A stretch of 64,000 bases of DNA, taken from NCBI GenBank assembly GCA_948144175.1, contig CANXME010002337.1, positions 604,001 through 668,000 on the forward strand, given 5' to 3'. The notes under the pieces are model-generated. The model was given only the letters and a program-made list of their open reading frames with translations. It had not been told where the DNA came from and did not search any database. Below, in pieces: positions 46,601 to 58,054 of this stretch. A program made the translations under genes and the position numbers. Numbering within the stretch: the stretch's first letter is position 1; every line of letters begins with the position of its first letter. The DNA is from Closterium sp. NIES-65. Its lineage: Eukaryota; Streptophyta; Zygnematophyceae; Desmidiales; Closteriaceae.

Positions 46601-49600
46601 TATGACGACAAGTACAAGGCGGCTCAGCTGTCGGCTGGGAAGCTAGGTGCACTGACTTAGGCGCTTAATCTCCCCTCTCCCCGTTCCTCTCCCCGTTCCT
46701 TTCCCCGTTCCTTTCCCCGTTCCTCTCCCCGTTCCTCTCCCCTCCCTCCTATCCCCCTCTTCTCTCCACGTTCCTGGCATGACAGATGGAGGAACTGGCC
46801 CGGAAGTATGACGACAAGTACAAGGCGGCTCAGCTGTCGGCTGGGAAGCTTGCAGCAGAGGAGCGGGCACTGCAGCAGATGCAGGTAGGTGGGTAGTGTG
46901 AACAAGGTGAGATAGACTGTCGTGCGGCAAGTGCAAGTACAAGTACAAGGCGGCTCAGCTGTCGGCTGGGAAGCTTGCAGCAGAGGAGCGGGCACTGCAG
47001 CAGATGCAGGTAGGTGGGTAGTGTGAACAAGGTGAGATAGACTGTCGTGCGGCAAGTGCAAGTACAAGTACAAGGCAGTGACTTTTGAGACGTCCCAAAG
47101 GTGGGTAGTGTGAGCAAGGTGAGATAAACTGTCGTGTGGTAAGTGCAAGTACAAGTACAAGTACAAGGCGGCTCAGCTGTCAGCTGGGAAGCTTGCAGCA
47201 GAGGAGCGGGCACTGCAGCAGATGCAGGTACACTGCATCCCTCTGCATCCCTCTGCATTCCCCTGCATACCTCTACATACCTCTGCACCCCGCTGGCACC
47301 CCTCTGCATCCCTCACATTGCTGACATTGCTCTGCATCTGCTGCATTTCCACCCATCCCTCTCACAGAAGAAGGCTCAGATGGTCATAAACGCCACGTCA
47401 GTCCCTCTCCTCCCTCTGCATCTTCTTTCCTTCTGCCTCCTCTCCACCCTATCCCGCACCCATCTCCACCCTACCCTGCACCCTTCTCCACCTTCTCCAC
47501 CCTTTTCCACCCCTCTCCACCCATCCCTCTCCCAGGAGAAGGCTCACATCATCATGAACGCAACGTCAAGGCTTGACCGAGGAGGCGACCCCAACCAGCT
47601 GCTGCAGGTGTGGTGTGGCGTGGTGCGGTGGGGTGGGGTGGGGTGGGGTGGGGTGGGGTGGGGTGGGATGCGGTGGGGTGGGGTGTGGTGGGGTGTGGTG
47701 TGGTGTGGTGTGGTGTGGTGTGGTGCAAGGGGTTAATGAGTGACAAACCACTTACCTTCTGTAGTGAATGTGAGTGCTGTGCTGTGCAGTGCTAGGGGTA
47801 TTTGCACATGCCACTGCCATCATCACTTCTGTACTCACTCAAGCTATCTCGTGTGATGAGTCGATTCTTGAGTGGACTCAAAAATCGTATTTGCGCATGC
47901 CATTGCCATCATCACTTCTGTACTCACTCAAGCTATCTCGTGTGATGAGTCGATTCTTGAGTGGACTCAAAAATCGTATTTGCGCATGCCATTGCCATGA
48001 TCACTTCTGTACTCACTCAAGCTATCTCGCTCCATGACTTGCTTTTACCTCCTCCTCATCAGCATCATCATCAGGATAAGGCAGACCGCCTGGCTCTGGA
48101 GGTGGAGGAGATGCGCAAGGTGGTGTTCGCGCATGCCACTGCCGTCTTCTCTGCTGCCCATACTCCCTCATGGGTGTCTTGTGCCCCGTCCACATCCCAT
48201 CACCAGGACAAGGCGGACCGCCTGGCTCTGGAGGTGGAGGAGATGCGCAAGGCAGTGTTCGCCCATGCCCCTGCTGTCTGCCCCTCACGTTATTCCTCGT
48301 GTTATCTCACTATCCAACGTCCCTCACTCCTTGACTTGCAGGACAAGGCGGATCGCCTGGCTCTGGAGGTGGAGGAGAGGCCACTCTCGTTGCCCCTCAT
48401 GGTGTTTATATTATCCCTTGATCACTCTTTTCGACAAACAGGACAAGGCGGACCGCTTGGCTCTAGAGGTGGAGGAGATGCGCAAGGCGGTGTTCGCGCA
48501 TGCCACTGCCATCGGGCTCAAAGTGCGGCCCCTTGTGGGATCCGAAACTCCCTTTGGTAAGCATTCGAATCATGACATTGTGCGATCATGGCATCAGTCA
48601 ATCTTGTTACGTGCCTCCTACCATTGTCATTGGGCTTGGGCATTAAGTGGTCCCTCTGTTGCGGATTTCAAGCGCACTCTCTGTTTAAGTGTTGGTTTTT
48701 TCTCCATGTGTTGCTGTGGGATGGGAGTGACTTTGGAGAGTGTAGACTTTTGTGACAAGATATCTTGTAGATATGTTCAGTAGGTTTCTCGTGAATCAGT
48801 GCCGACAAGATATGCGCATGTGCTGAGGAATGATCATTTCATTCGCCAGGAGAAAGCAACAACTGGTGTGGGTTACTGTTGTGTTTTTAACTAATGCTTC
48901 GCCAAGTGGCTTCTCCGTCTTTCTCCGTTTTGTCCAGGCTGGCAGGCGAATCTTCAGGAGAAAGCAACAGACTGGGACGACGAGTGGGACGACGTGCAGT
49001 TTGAAGAGCTGGTGGTGGTGCGGGATATTGGCGACACCCCATTGGCTGAAAACGAAGACCCGTTCCCCAGGCCGAAATCCAAGGAGCAGGAGGAGAAGGG
49101 AGCGGCTGGGGCGTCAGCAGCTGCTGAAACTGGCAAGGGAGAAGGGGAGGAGGGTGGGGGAGAGGGAGAGGTGGAGGATGGGAAGGGGGGAGAGGGGATG
49201 GCAGCAGAAGAGGTTGATGGTGCTGCGAATACAGGAGGGGAAGGGCCAGGAGGTTCCAAGGAGAACGGGGAGAAGGAGAAGCAGGAGAAGGAGAAGGAGG
49301 AGGAGAAGAAGAGGAAGAAGAAGGAGAAGAGCATGGGCTCGGCTCCGTCCGGTCCAGCTGACTTCTTCTCTCCAGAAGAGGATGAGGATGCGGATTCAAA
49401 CGAGGCTATGATTGGCGTGCAGAGGCATGGGGAGGAGGACGAGGAGGAGGAAGAGGAGGAGGTGGAGGAAATTGTGATGGATTCGACGCCTGTGCTGCAG
49501 ATTACAGCAGGAGGAGAGGGAGAGGGAGGGGGAAGGGGGAGAAAGGACGGGATGATGGAAGGGGTGGTTGCGGGAGGGGCAGGAGCAGGAGCAGAGGAAA

Positions 49601-52555
49601 AGCAGACCAAGCAATCAGAAGCAGGAGCTGGAGGAAAGGAAGGGGAGAGAGAGGGGCAGGAGACCGATGGGGAGAATTCGACGTCAGCAGTGCAAGAGGA
49701 GAGTGCAGCATCGGCCTCACCTGGTGATTCCAAGGAGATTCTTGGATTCCCCTTCCAAGGCTGGTCCCGTGGCAGCGCGGGTAAAGCAGGAGCAGCAGCA
49801 GGAGGAGCAGGAGGAAGGGGGTCAGGAGGAGCAGCGATGCCGAGTTTGGCTGACCTGGCGTCATCCTTCTCTCTCTCTCCAACATCTGGCGTGTCTCCGG
49901 TTTCTCCTGTATCTGCTGCTGCATCCACCAGCAGTAGAGCATCTACTACTGCTTCTCCCTTCAACCCTGCTTCGGTTGCAAAGAGCCTGGCAGCTGCTAA
50001 TGCTGCTGCTGCAGCAATTAACGCTGCTTCTGGAACGCCTGATTCCATCCCTGCTGGTGTTGCTGCTGGTGGCGATGCTGCTGCCTTGTCAGCAGGGAAG
50101 TCTCCACCCTCGGCCACGTCTGTGCGTCGAACCTTGGATTTAGGTTCGGTGGACTCCCCACAGCAAGATAGCACGGCGAGCGGAGCGAGCAGCGCTGGAG
50201 GCTTGGGTTTTGGTTCGGTGATGACGGCTGGTCCGGGAGGGAGGTACGGCGAAGGAGCAGGAGCAGGGGCAGGAGCAGGAGCAGGAGTGGGGGCAGTAGC
50301 AGGTGGAGGAGGGGGAAGGGATGGGTATGGAGAGGGAGAGGAGGTGTCACGGCCCTACACAGCCCATGGGCTTGTGTCCGAAGATATGGTTGAGAGTGAT
50401 GCAGAGAGTGACAGTGGAAGGAAGGGCTATGGGTCGGGGGGGAGAGGAAGGGATGAGGAGGAGGACGAACAAGCAGCAGATTCGTCTGACACTGCTGCAC
50501 CTGCTGCTGGTATCCCAGCAGCAGCAACAGCTGCTGCTGCCGCCGCTGCTGCCACCGCTGCTCCCGCTGCCTCCTTCGGCCTATCTCCCAGTGCCGACAG
50601 TGAAGGTGGCGCTGCAGTAACAGAGACCAAATCCGGGTCCTTCGCGTTTGATTTCTCGGCAGAGCCAGAGGACCCGTTCACCTCAGGTGCAGCAGCAGCA
50701 GCAGACCGTTCAGAATCCGCATCTCCCTTCCCCACCTCGTTCAGCACTGAGGGGCGGCGGAGGAGTGGAAACGACGAGGCTCAGTCACCTCTCACGCACG
50801 CTGCTGTGGGTCAGGAAGATAGCCCTATCCACTCCCAGCAGCAGCAGCAGCTGGGTGGTGCTGCCGATACTTTTGAGTCCTCGCCGTTTCACGCCAATCC
50901 GGTTGACGCCGCGCCGTTTGATGCCTCTCAGTTTGACCAGGGTTTTGGCCGCGATTCCAGCTTTGGCCGGGACCCGAGCTTCTCCAGGGATTCAAGCTTC
51001 AAGGGGTATGGGGGGAGCATATTTGATTCTGCCACCGGTGCGGCAAGTTTCAAGGGTGGATTCGACGCGAGCGCGTTCGATTCGGCCACGGGTGCGGCGA
51101 GCTTCAAGGGCGGGTTTGATGCGAGTACGTTCGACCAGCATTACGGTGGAGTGGGGGCGTTTGACCAGCATTACGGTGCGGGCGGTGCTGCTCTCGACAC
51201 CTCCTCCTCCTTCCGTTCCTCTGTGGACTCCCCATCCGGCTCTCATGCCCGGGTGAGTGTGTAGACTTCATGTGCTCAGTTGTTCCAAGTGGGGCCGTTT
51301 GTTCAGCATTACGGTGCTGGTGGTGCTGCTCTCGACACCTCCTCCTCCTTCCATTCCTCTGTGGACTCCCCATCCGGCCCGCACGCTCGGTTGAGCTGAG
51401 AGTGAAGTGGAGTGGTGTATATGTTTCAAAGTGGGGTCGTTTGACCAAGCTATGGGGTAGGGGGTGCTGCTTTGTGTGTCAAGTCGATTTTTGAGTCGAC
51501 TCAAAAATCGGTTCGACCAGAGCTATGGGGTAGGGGGTGCTGCTTTGTGTGTCAAGTCGATTTTTGAGTCGTCTCAAAAATCGGTTCGACCAGAGCTATG
51601 GGGTAGGGGGTGGAAGGAAGAGCAGCACCCCAGAGCTGTGCTCTCGACACCTCCTCTTCCTTCCGCCCCTCTGTGGACCCCCCCTCCGGCCCACACGCTC
51701 GCGTGAGTACAGAATTCACGTGCTGAGGAGCCTAGTCTGGCGAGTTTCATCCCGGCCAGCTCCAATCGTTCGCCAGTGGCTTCGATAATAATTCGCTCTC
51801 ACTCCCCCGCCCGTCCCCTCCTCCCCTCCCACTGTCCCCCCCTTCCCCCTCCCAGCCTGGCGAGTACCATCACGGCCATTTCCAACTCGACCACTCCCCC
51901 TTCAGTCTGATCACAGTCTGATCGTATTGACTCAAACTTTGAGTCAACTCGAAAATTCCTCACTTCCCCCCACCCTTCTTCTCACACCCACTCCCTCCCC
52001 TTCCCAGTCTGGCGAGTTCCATCCCGGCCAGTTCCAATCCTTCCCCAGTGTCTTCGACGATCATGCTATCTCACTCGCCCAGCTTTGTACTTCCCCCATT
52101 TTCCCCCATCTCCCCCCATCTCCCCCCCATCTCCTCCCCCATCTCCTCCCCCATCTCCCCCCCCATCTCCCTCCCATCCCTCATTCCAGTCTGGCGAGTT
52201 CCATCCCGGCCAGTTCCAATCCTTCGCCAGTGGCTTCGATGACCATTTCGACTCAAACCCCTACGGTGCAAGTGCGGGGACGGTGGGAGGAGGAGGAGGC
52301 CGAGGAAGGGGAGAGGAAGAAGAGGAGGTGCATAGCAGCGAGGAGGAGGACAGTGGAGGGGACCCCTTTGCCAATCTCCGAAGCAGTGGGGGTGGTGCAG
52401 GCGGTAACCAGCATGTTACCGCGTCGCATTTCGACGCGTACAACTACGACAAGGCGGCGGAAGAGGCGGAAACACCCGGGGCTGCGAGGCAGGGGGGGGT
52501 GCAGCCGGGTAGTGCGAGCGCGTTTGACTCGTATGGGTGGAATGCGTTTGAGTGA
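40692..52555 (+). CDS. EPS15-homology (EH) domain protein, AtEH/Pan1-like, TPLATE-complex type
   Basis: Twelve exons: 40692-40823, 41308-41583, 42073-43498, 44339-44602, 44838-44875, 45568-45627, 46086-46157, 46786-46884, 47536-47607, 48442-48556, 48938-51252 and 52190-52555; 5235 nt, 1744 residues, all phases consistent. EH1 (about 1-95): FEHYFQAADADRDGRISGAE, FFQGCGLPQMTLAKVW, GFLHRPEFFHALRLI. A Pro/Gly/Gln-rich linker with long CAG runs follows. EH2 (about 580-690): YAQVFVGIDADRDGKITGKE, VLKQVWDLSDEDKDGNLTLR, EFCTASYLIERYKSGRKLP. Exons 6-10 encode a coiled coil. The rest is acidic, disordered and rich in FDxS repeats, ending FDSYGWNAFE. Plant AtEH1/AtEH2 act in clathrin-mediated endocytosis at the plasma membrane. 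Both Ca-loop-like EF motifs are present. Intron 1 appears to be GC-AG. The earlier ATG at 40518 belongs to a duplicated exon copy. Confidence 0.9.
41249..41268. repeat. Decayed GCGC-type palindrome at a duplicated acceptor
   Basis: CTTTTGAGGCTCCTAAAAAA. CTTTCTTGTTACTCCGTCCC...CAGGTCTGGCAGTATGC on its left recurs on its right as the real acceptor of EH exon 2. Confidence 0.75.
41643..41660. repeat. GCGC-core palindrome between two 59-bp copies
   Basis: TTTTGAGGCGCCTCTGAA. The whole 41584-41642 segment (exon 2 donor GTAATT to GAGCACC) recurs at 41661-41719 with about six substitutions. A very clean case of palindrome-linked tandem duplication. Confidence 0.92.
42240..42980 (+). repeat. In-frame CAG/ATG-CAG repeats
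   Basis: Gln-rich coding tracts of the EH protein, including repeated QPGPMPGQ units (42500-42590) and QQQQM units (42780-42980). Confidence 0.9.
43499..44338 (+). repeat. EH intron 3: copies of both EH2 half-exons
   Basis: The end of exon 3 (VFVGVDGDRDGKITGKEARK to PIG, GTGAGT) recurs at about 43540-43636 and 43676-43770. A chimeric piece at 43828-43887 joins its start to the ASYLI part of exon 4. The start of exon 4 (DVLKQVWDLSDEDKDGNL) with its acceptor occurs early at about 44014-44070 and 44148-44215. Confidence 0.88.
44219..44319. repeat. Three GCGC-core palindromes, 38-bp period
   Basis: TTTTGAGGCGCCTCAAAA at 44219, 44257 and 44295. The third is extended to a 32-bp perfect palindrome (44288-44319) because the left flank AGGTGCA is mirrored on the right as TGCACCT. 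They separate two copies of exon 4 acceptor sequence. Confidence 0.97.
45300..45790 (+). repeat. Copies of EH exon 6 with two different palindromes
   Basis: Acceptor-side copies at about 45308 and 45407 (the second with an in-frame TAG). The real exon is 45568-45627. Two donor-side copies (FFRDKMQEI plus GTAAGT) follow at about 45672-45720 and 45742-45788, joined by a TCGA palindrome (45655-45672) and a GCGC palindrome (45722-45739). Confidence 0.92.
45899..45918. repeat. Decayed TCGA-core palindrome
   Basis: CTATTGAGTCGACTCAGAAG. TTCTGTTGTTTTCACTGTGA lies on both sides (about 45790 and 45929). Confidence 0.85.
46016..46078. repeat. CATCC pentanucleotide repeat
   Basis: About twelve units just before the acceptor of EH exon 7; could act as its pyrimidine-rich tract. 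Confidence 0.9.
46457..46476. repeat. Decayed GCGC-core palindrome
   Basis: TTTTTTAGGCGCCTCAGAAA in EH intron 7, next to repeated GATTTTGAGGC words. Confidence 0.65.
46570..47225 (+). repeat. Copies of EH exon 8 (coiled-coil exon)
   Basis: A decayed upstream copy at about 46580-46660 (stop after MED) and two downstream copies with donor at about 46938-47025 and 47160-47230 surround the real exon 46786-46884. A decayed palindrome, TTTTGAGACGTCCCAAAG (47083-47100), joins the downstream ones. Confidence 0.85.
47615..47730. repeat. GGGGT/GTGGT simple repeat
   Basis: Directly follows the donor of EH exon 9. Confidence 0.88.
47862..47976. repeat. Two imperfect palindromes, 89-bp period
   Basis: Arms CGATTCTTGAG/CTCAAAAATCG around TGGA, at 47862-47887 and 47951-47976, separating three copies of the CACTTCTGTACTCACTCAAG block. 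Confidence 0.85.
48065..48441 (+). repeat. Three upstream copies of EH exon 10
   Basis: DKADRLALEVEEMRK recurs with its acceptor at about 48072-48140, 48208-48265 and 48343-48380, before the model exon 48442-48556. All are open, so alternative or multiple inclusion of coiled-coil heptads is possible. Confidence 0.85.
51253..52189 (+). repeat. EH last intron: donor and acceptor copies, palindromes
   Basis: The exon 11 end (GGAALDTSSSF...SGSHAR plus GT) recurs at about 51296-51392 and 51637-51705. The exon 12 start (SGEFHPGQFQSF) recurs upstream at about 51735, 51855 and 52005. Palindromes with CGATTTTTGAG arms lie at 51485-51510 (TCGA) and 51558-51583 (TCGT), and a decayed one at 51936-51955. 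Confidence 0.88.
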
Positions 52556-53372
52556 TTTGTGAGCAGTATGAAGGAAACACTCAACAGAAAAGGCAGGGTG
52601 AGGTGCATTGCATTGGCTCACCTGGCAGTAGAGGTCTGGAAGGCAGGGTGAGGTGCAGCCGGGTAGTGCGAGCTCGTTTGACTTGAATGGGTGGAACACG
52701 TTTGAGTAATTTGTGAGAAGTATAACACATCTCTAGGCAAGGAAATATCATGCAGATTTGGTTGCTTGCTTACTGTTTACTATCTAAGAAAGTTAAAATG
52801 GTCTTCTTGATGAATGATTTGAATTTGGGGAGCTATACTGCATAATTAGTCCTTAGTAGGCTTCTTCTGATGCTATACTTGTGAATGCTAATCTGATTAT
52901 GTCTTTTAATTTGCATGCTATTTCAGTCAGAAGCCCTAAAATTAGTGTGAGCCTGCTATAATATGCATCATATCCCCTGTTTCTGTGTTTAGGAACTTGA
53001 TATATGGAAAACAACGACTTAATAAACTCGCAAAATTAACACAAGAATCTATGAGTTCTTCTGTGTCGAATGGACAGCTCATAGCGGGCTGGTCAGGCAA
53101 GATCAAACTCGCCCCTACAGAAGAAATTCCATCAGCGAACGAACCCATCGGCCGGCAATCCCAAGGTTGGTTCTCGTCAATCCCCAGTCCCTTGAGAAGC
53201 ATGGCAGTCTGTCAGGAGGATTCAGGAAGCTCTGAGGGAAAACAGTGTATACAGGGCCAGTATCAGGAGGAATACCGTAGGGATGATCGGAACCTGATAG
53301 ACGTTCAGTTAGCTGTGTATGTGCACGGCTGTGACGCTTCCAGTTCAGCTTCTCTAGGATTCGACTGGCAGA
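52556..53372. other. Intergenic region with a copy of the EH 3' end
   Basis: GTGCAGCCGGGTAGTGCGAG through GGGTGGAA and TTTGAGTAATTTGTGAG at about 52650-52720 is a second copy of the EH stop region. The rest is AT-richer and probably holds the upstream region of the next gene. No other gene recognised. Confidence 0.65.
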
Positions 53373-56300
53373 ATGACAGACGCTCGGCGGATTCCGTTAG
53401 CTCGAGGGATCCCGTCACTTGAGCGGTTTCTGTTTCTGGCTTGCGCTATCGCCGCTCTGCGCGTGAGTCTCGCTATTCCCATTTATTTGTCGACTGATGA
53501 TCATGGTCAACTCATTATCAATTTACGAGAAAAAGGCTTTAAAATGGCATCCCAAGATTGTCACTTGTCCGTTCTCACGACCACCGGTGCTTCTCTTTTA
53601 TTCTTTCTTCTTAGCGCAAGTTCTGGACATTAGTCTTTGACTAACCTTGTATCTCCGCCTGGCAATCCGTGTATCCCGCCTGACAAAGCCCACAGTAGCG
53701 TGTCTGGAATAAATGGTGTTAGCTCCTTGACTCACTGAGTATTATCTGCCGTTCCGCACACAACATGATACATCCCTGCACAAGAAATGTCCATGCATTC
53801 GCGTCCACATCCGCATCCGAATGCTCATGGCTTTTCTCTCCTCCCGGCCACTAAGCGTCACCCGGACACCCTCCTCCCCGTTCATTGTCGCATCAGGCTG
53901 GGAATGCAGCAGCCGAGCGCATTCACCACGGCGATGCCCTTGTGAGTGAGTGTATGGTGTGATGTGATGTGATGATGCGAGTGCAGCACCATCAGATGAT
54001 GCGAGTGCAGCATCATCAGATGATGTGAGTGCAGCCGTTTATGCAGCAGCCGAGCGCATTCACCACGGCGATGCCCTTGTGAGTGAGTGTATGGTGTGAT
54101 GTGATTATGTGAGTGCAGCATGATGTGATATGTGTGTGAGGCATTATGTGATGAGGAATGCAAGATGAGGGTGCAAGAATATCACCTGTAGATATGAGTA
54201 CTCTTAACCAATATCACTTGTAACAGCCACCTCATCCTACTCACGAAAACGTGGCCAATGGCCATGTTACAACAGCAGGTGGTTTTTTCCACCAAAAACA
54301 ACAATGTGCTATTTCTCCTTCAGAAATATTAAAATATATATAACCTTTTTTTACGGTCGTTTTTAAGGATACCATTCGTATTTTTGCCCCTTGATCATTT
54401 GAACAATCGGAGGATGGCCATGGAGTTGCCTCTCTGAATAGATGTTGTATCTTACCCACGTACCTTTGTTAACATTGGAAAGTTCTCATGCCATTTTTTT
54501 CTCCTCGCAGCATTTCCAAAATCCTTTTCTCCACTTCCTGTTCCCCTTTCTGCTACCCTTTCCTCCTCTTCCCTCCCGCTTCCCCCTTCCCCCCTCCCTC
54601 CCCCCTACTACCTTTCCCCCCACCTCCCCCCTTCAGTCTCGAGCCATCATTGATGGGTTTCTTGATGACCCCACACTCATCGATTTCAGTTTTCCCGACC
54701 AGATATGTGGCACATGGCACCACAACTACACTCGCATGCACCAGCAAATCCGGGCAGCCAGCAAAAATCCCTCTGGCGACCCCCCGCCCGACACGCCGCC
54801 CGTGAAATTTCTCACCTTTGACGGCCTCAGCCACTGCGACAGCCTCGGGGAGACCCTCATGGGGCTGACGTCAGCGTTCACTGTAGCTATCCTCACTAAC
54901 AGAGCTTTCGTTATAAAGCACCCGTGCATCCCCATGGCGTTTGAACCGGCGCTGATCGACTGGCAGCCCACAGAAGACGTGGGATTCGAGCCCGTCAGAA
55001 ACGAAACTTTTCCGCTCGAGCATCCTGACCAGGCGGTCACGCCACCAATAGGAGCGAGCGATATTGTGGAGATCAATCTAGAATTACGTCCCGAGGCGCA
55101 CCCGGAAAAGGTGTTTCTGCAGGTAGAAGCTGCAAGGAACCTGTGTGTGGTGTGGAATAAAGACCTGCTGGTGCATATGCTGAAGGGGGCAAATGAATCG
55201 GTGTGGGGAGGGAGACTCAAAGACATGGGTGTCAGTATCCCGTACGCTTTCGGCTGCTTTGTGCGATACCTGCTGAGGTGAGACGGCGAGAGGTGGGAAG
55301 TGAGAGGTGGGAGGTGGGAGGATGAATGGATATGTTTGAGAGTTGGTTATGTTCATGATTGGCAGATTATCAAGCCTCAGTGGCCCCACCCCACCCCCCC
55401 CCTTGCCTTTGAGTCGACTCAAAAGCAGAGGATGAATGGATATGTTTGAGAGTTGGTTATGTTCATGATTGGCAGATTATCAAGCCTCATTGGCCCTTTC
55501 TTTATCTTTTCTGAAGGCCCACTCCGTAGGTGCGTGTGACGCAGGATGCAAGATGGGGAGCACAGGCTTACCTCAAACATCCATCCCCCTGTGTCTCGCC
55601 CTCTTCTCCCCTCCTCGCCAGGCCCAAACCAGAGGTGTGGCACAGGATGCAGCCGTTTGAGAAGCAGCTGAGGGGCGACAAGGTGGTGAGCATCGGCATG
55701 CACGTGCGGCACTTCGGCCGCGGGTCCCTCCCACCCAGCACCACCATCAACTCAGGCGACTTGCGGAGGGCTATGAATGACATCGTGTGGCCTGCCATAA
55801 AATGCGCCAAGGTGGGTGTTGTTTTGAGTCGACTCAAAAGGCAACGCATTTCACGCTTGCTGCGGAGGGCTATGAATGACATCGTGTGGCCTGCTATAAA
55901 ATGCGCCAAGGTGGGTGTTTTAATCAGGATTCAGGGGAAAGGGTCGTCTGCTCAGGAAAGAGCAGCAGACGAAAAGACGCAGTTTGATCAGGAAAGAGTA
56001 GACGAAAGGACGCGGATAGCCAGCCCCTTTCCCCCCACCCTCCCCCACGGGGCAGCGTGTTGAAGGAATTTCTGTGATTCGGACGGATTGTTTCTTGAGA
56101 TGACTTTTGAGTTGACTTAAAAACCCACGGGGCAGCATGTTAAAGGGTTTTCTGTGATTCGGGCAGTTTGATTCTCTCTTGCTGCTTGTTTTGAGGCGCC
56201 TCAAAACTAGATTGCTCGTTTTGAGGCGCCTCAAAACCACCCTTCCCCACGGGGCAGCATGTTAAAGGATTTTCTGTGATTCAGGCAGTTTAATTCTCTC

Positions 56301-58054
56301 CCATTGCTCGCACAACAATCTGCTTTCAGTGTTCCCTCCTATTTTTCTCACCTCCAACCCCACCAATCTTCACACACGGAAGAATCTTGAGAACTGGTGG
56401 TAGCGTTCTCTCGTAAATCTTCCCACCTATGACAAACCCATCTCCACCCCTTCCCACACACACACATGGTAGTGTATAAGAACCCGCCATTCATCAATAT
56501 GAAGTGGCTCATTAACAGTGACTGGTGGCAACTCAAACAGTCCGCTGTTCTCCTCGTGCTTGCGCGCACGCCCTCCCCCGTCCCCCCAAACCCACAAGAT
56601 GTCAAATACTGGTGGTACCCGCCATTCCTCAATGTGAAGTGGCTCGTTACTAGCGACTCTAAAGATGTCTCAGAAGTCACCTCTGACACCCGCCCCTACC
56701 CCTCCCCACGCACGTGGCAGGATGTCGAAAACTGGTGGTACCCGCCATTCCTTAACGTGAAGTGGCTCATCATTAGCGACTCGCTGCAACTCAAACAGAA
56801 GGCGGCCATTGACGTGAACGATTCCAAGGTGATGTGACCATAACGAGTCCAAGGTGATGTGACTATAACGAGTCCAAGGTGATGTGGTTCATGACGAGCT
56901 CAATATGATGTGATTCTTACAGGTCTAAGGTATTGTGATAATAACAAGTCCAAAGTGTGTGACTATATGTCTTCTTTTTACCTTTCCTCTCCTTCCCTCT
57001 TCTCTCATCTCATTTCCTCTCCTCTCTTCTCGTCTCCTCTCCTCTCCTCTCCTCTCCTCTCCTCTCCTCTCCTCTCCTCTCCTCTCCTCTCCTCTCCTCT
57101 CTTTCTCTTATTCCCACCGTGCCTCTGCCCTCTGTCATCATTGAATCCAACCAATGGGTACTCCCTCCCCACCATCATCTCCACCACCCCCAAGCCCCCC
57201 ACCACCCAAGCCCCCCGCCACCCAAGCCCCCCTCGAGCTCTGATTTCATCCTTTTTCTGAACCATCTTCTTCCAACTTCATTTCCTCCATGCAGACCTAT
57301 CACCACATTATGTCGGTTTCCCATTCCGCTTTCTGATTCTCTCCAGGGGTTTGACAAAAGCTTCGCTTACTCCCACCCCTCTATGCAGATCGTAAACACC
57401 CCATTTAATCCTGTGGGTCCCAACCCCCCCTTACTCCTCAACAACAGTGCCATCCAAGGCTCTCAGCATCAGTTGCTAACGTTCAAGAGAACTGTAGTTT
57501 GGTAGAAAAAAACCCATCCCGTTTCCTCCCCATTCCCCTTTCACCCGTCCCACCTCCTTTAAAGATCTCATCACCCATGGGTCCCGCCCTCCCTCCCCAG
57601 CAAAAGTACCACCCGAAACATTCAATACTGAACTGATGTCCCCATCCCCCCTACTCCCATTCGCCCGCCTCACCTCCTTATGCAGATCGTCATGACCGAA
57701 TTTGACCCGTGGGTCCCGACCTCCCTCCTCAACATCAGCCAAAGTCCGCCACCCGCGCCCGCTCCCTCCTCCGACCCTTCTTCTGATCCCACCACTACCA
57801 CCACCACCACCACCACAACCCCAGACGGTTCCCCTCTCTCTGATATCCCCTCTGTGCAAACGTTCCAAGAGACAGTCACTGAGTGGCTTCTCCTCTCCTC
57901 GTGCAACTCCTTTATTGTTTCGACCTCCGCCTTTGGTCGCACGGCCGCCATGTACTCGATGCATCCTCTGAGCATGTACATGCCTCATTCCTGCGACCCT
58001 CAGACTCCCGTCCGCGTTAGCAGCTTTGGAGAAGAGTCCAAGCGGCAATTTTGA
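53373..58054 (+). CDS. Fucosyltransferase-like glycosyltransferase, paralogue A
   Basis: Exons 53373-53462, 53897-53941, 54637-55277, 55622-55811, 56721-56828 and 57686-58054; 1443 nt, 480 residues, phases consistent. A short N-terminal hydrophobic stretch (RFLFLACAIAAL) fits a type II Golgi anchor. Key stretches: DQICGTWHHNYTRMHQQI, DGLSHCDSLGETLMGLTSAF, TVAILTNRAFVIKHPCIPM, VVSIGMHVRHFGRG (an HxR motif as in fucosyltransferases of the GT23/GT37/GT65 type), and ETVTEWLLLSSCNSFIVSTS, AFGRTAAMYSM, which resembles the donor-site end of that fold. The exact family is not certain. The enzyme would transfer sugar, probably fucose, to a glycan in the secretory pathway. Gene B next door has identical exon structure. 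Confidence 0.72.
53950..54160. repeat. Exon 2 copy and GATGATGTGAGTGCAGCA repeats (gene A)
   Basis: A second copy of exon 2 (NAAAERIHHGDAL plus GTGAGT) lies at about 54043-54082. Around it are degenerate units related to the array in the matching intron of gene B. Confidence 0.8.
55278..56720. repeat. Introns of gene A with palindrome-linked duplications
   Basis: 55319-55392 and 55428-55495 are copies around a palindrome (55408-55423, TCGA). The exon 4 end (RRAMNDIVWPAIKCAK plus GTGGGT) recurs after a palindrome at 55822-55839 (TCGA). CCCACGGGGCAGC with TTTCTGTGATTC occurs three times, at about 56043, 56126 and 56246, with a decayed palindrome at 56105-56122 and two GCGC palindromes at 56189-56206 and 56219-56236. 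Copies of exon 5 (WWYPPFLNVKWL) precede the real exon at about 56470 and 56610, with a decayed palindrome at 56657-56680. Confidence 0.88.
57010..57105. repeat. TCTCC pentanucleotide repeat
   Basis: About 18 units in the last intron of gene A. Further downstream, at about 57294 and 57388, are decayed copies of the exon 6 start. Confidence 0.88.

Noticed and set aside
46643-47309. Minus-strand frames over EH exon 8 copies
   Set aside because: Antisense shadows of repeated coiled-coil exon copies.
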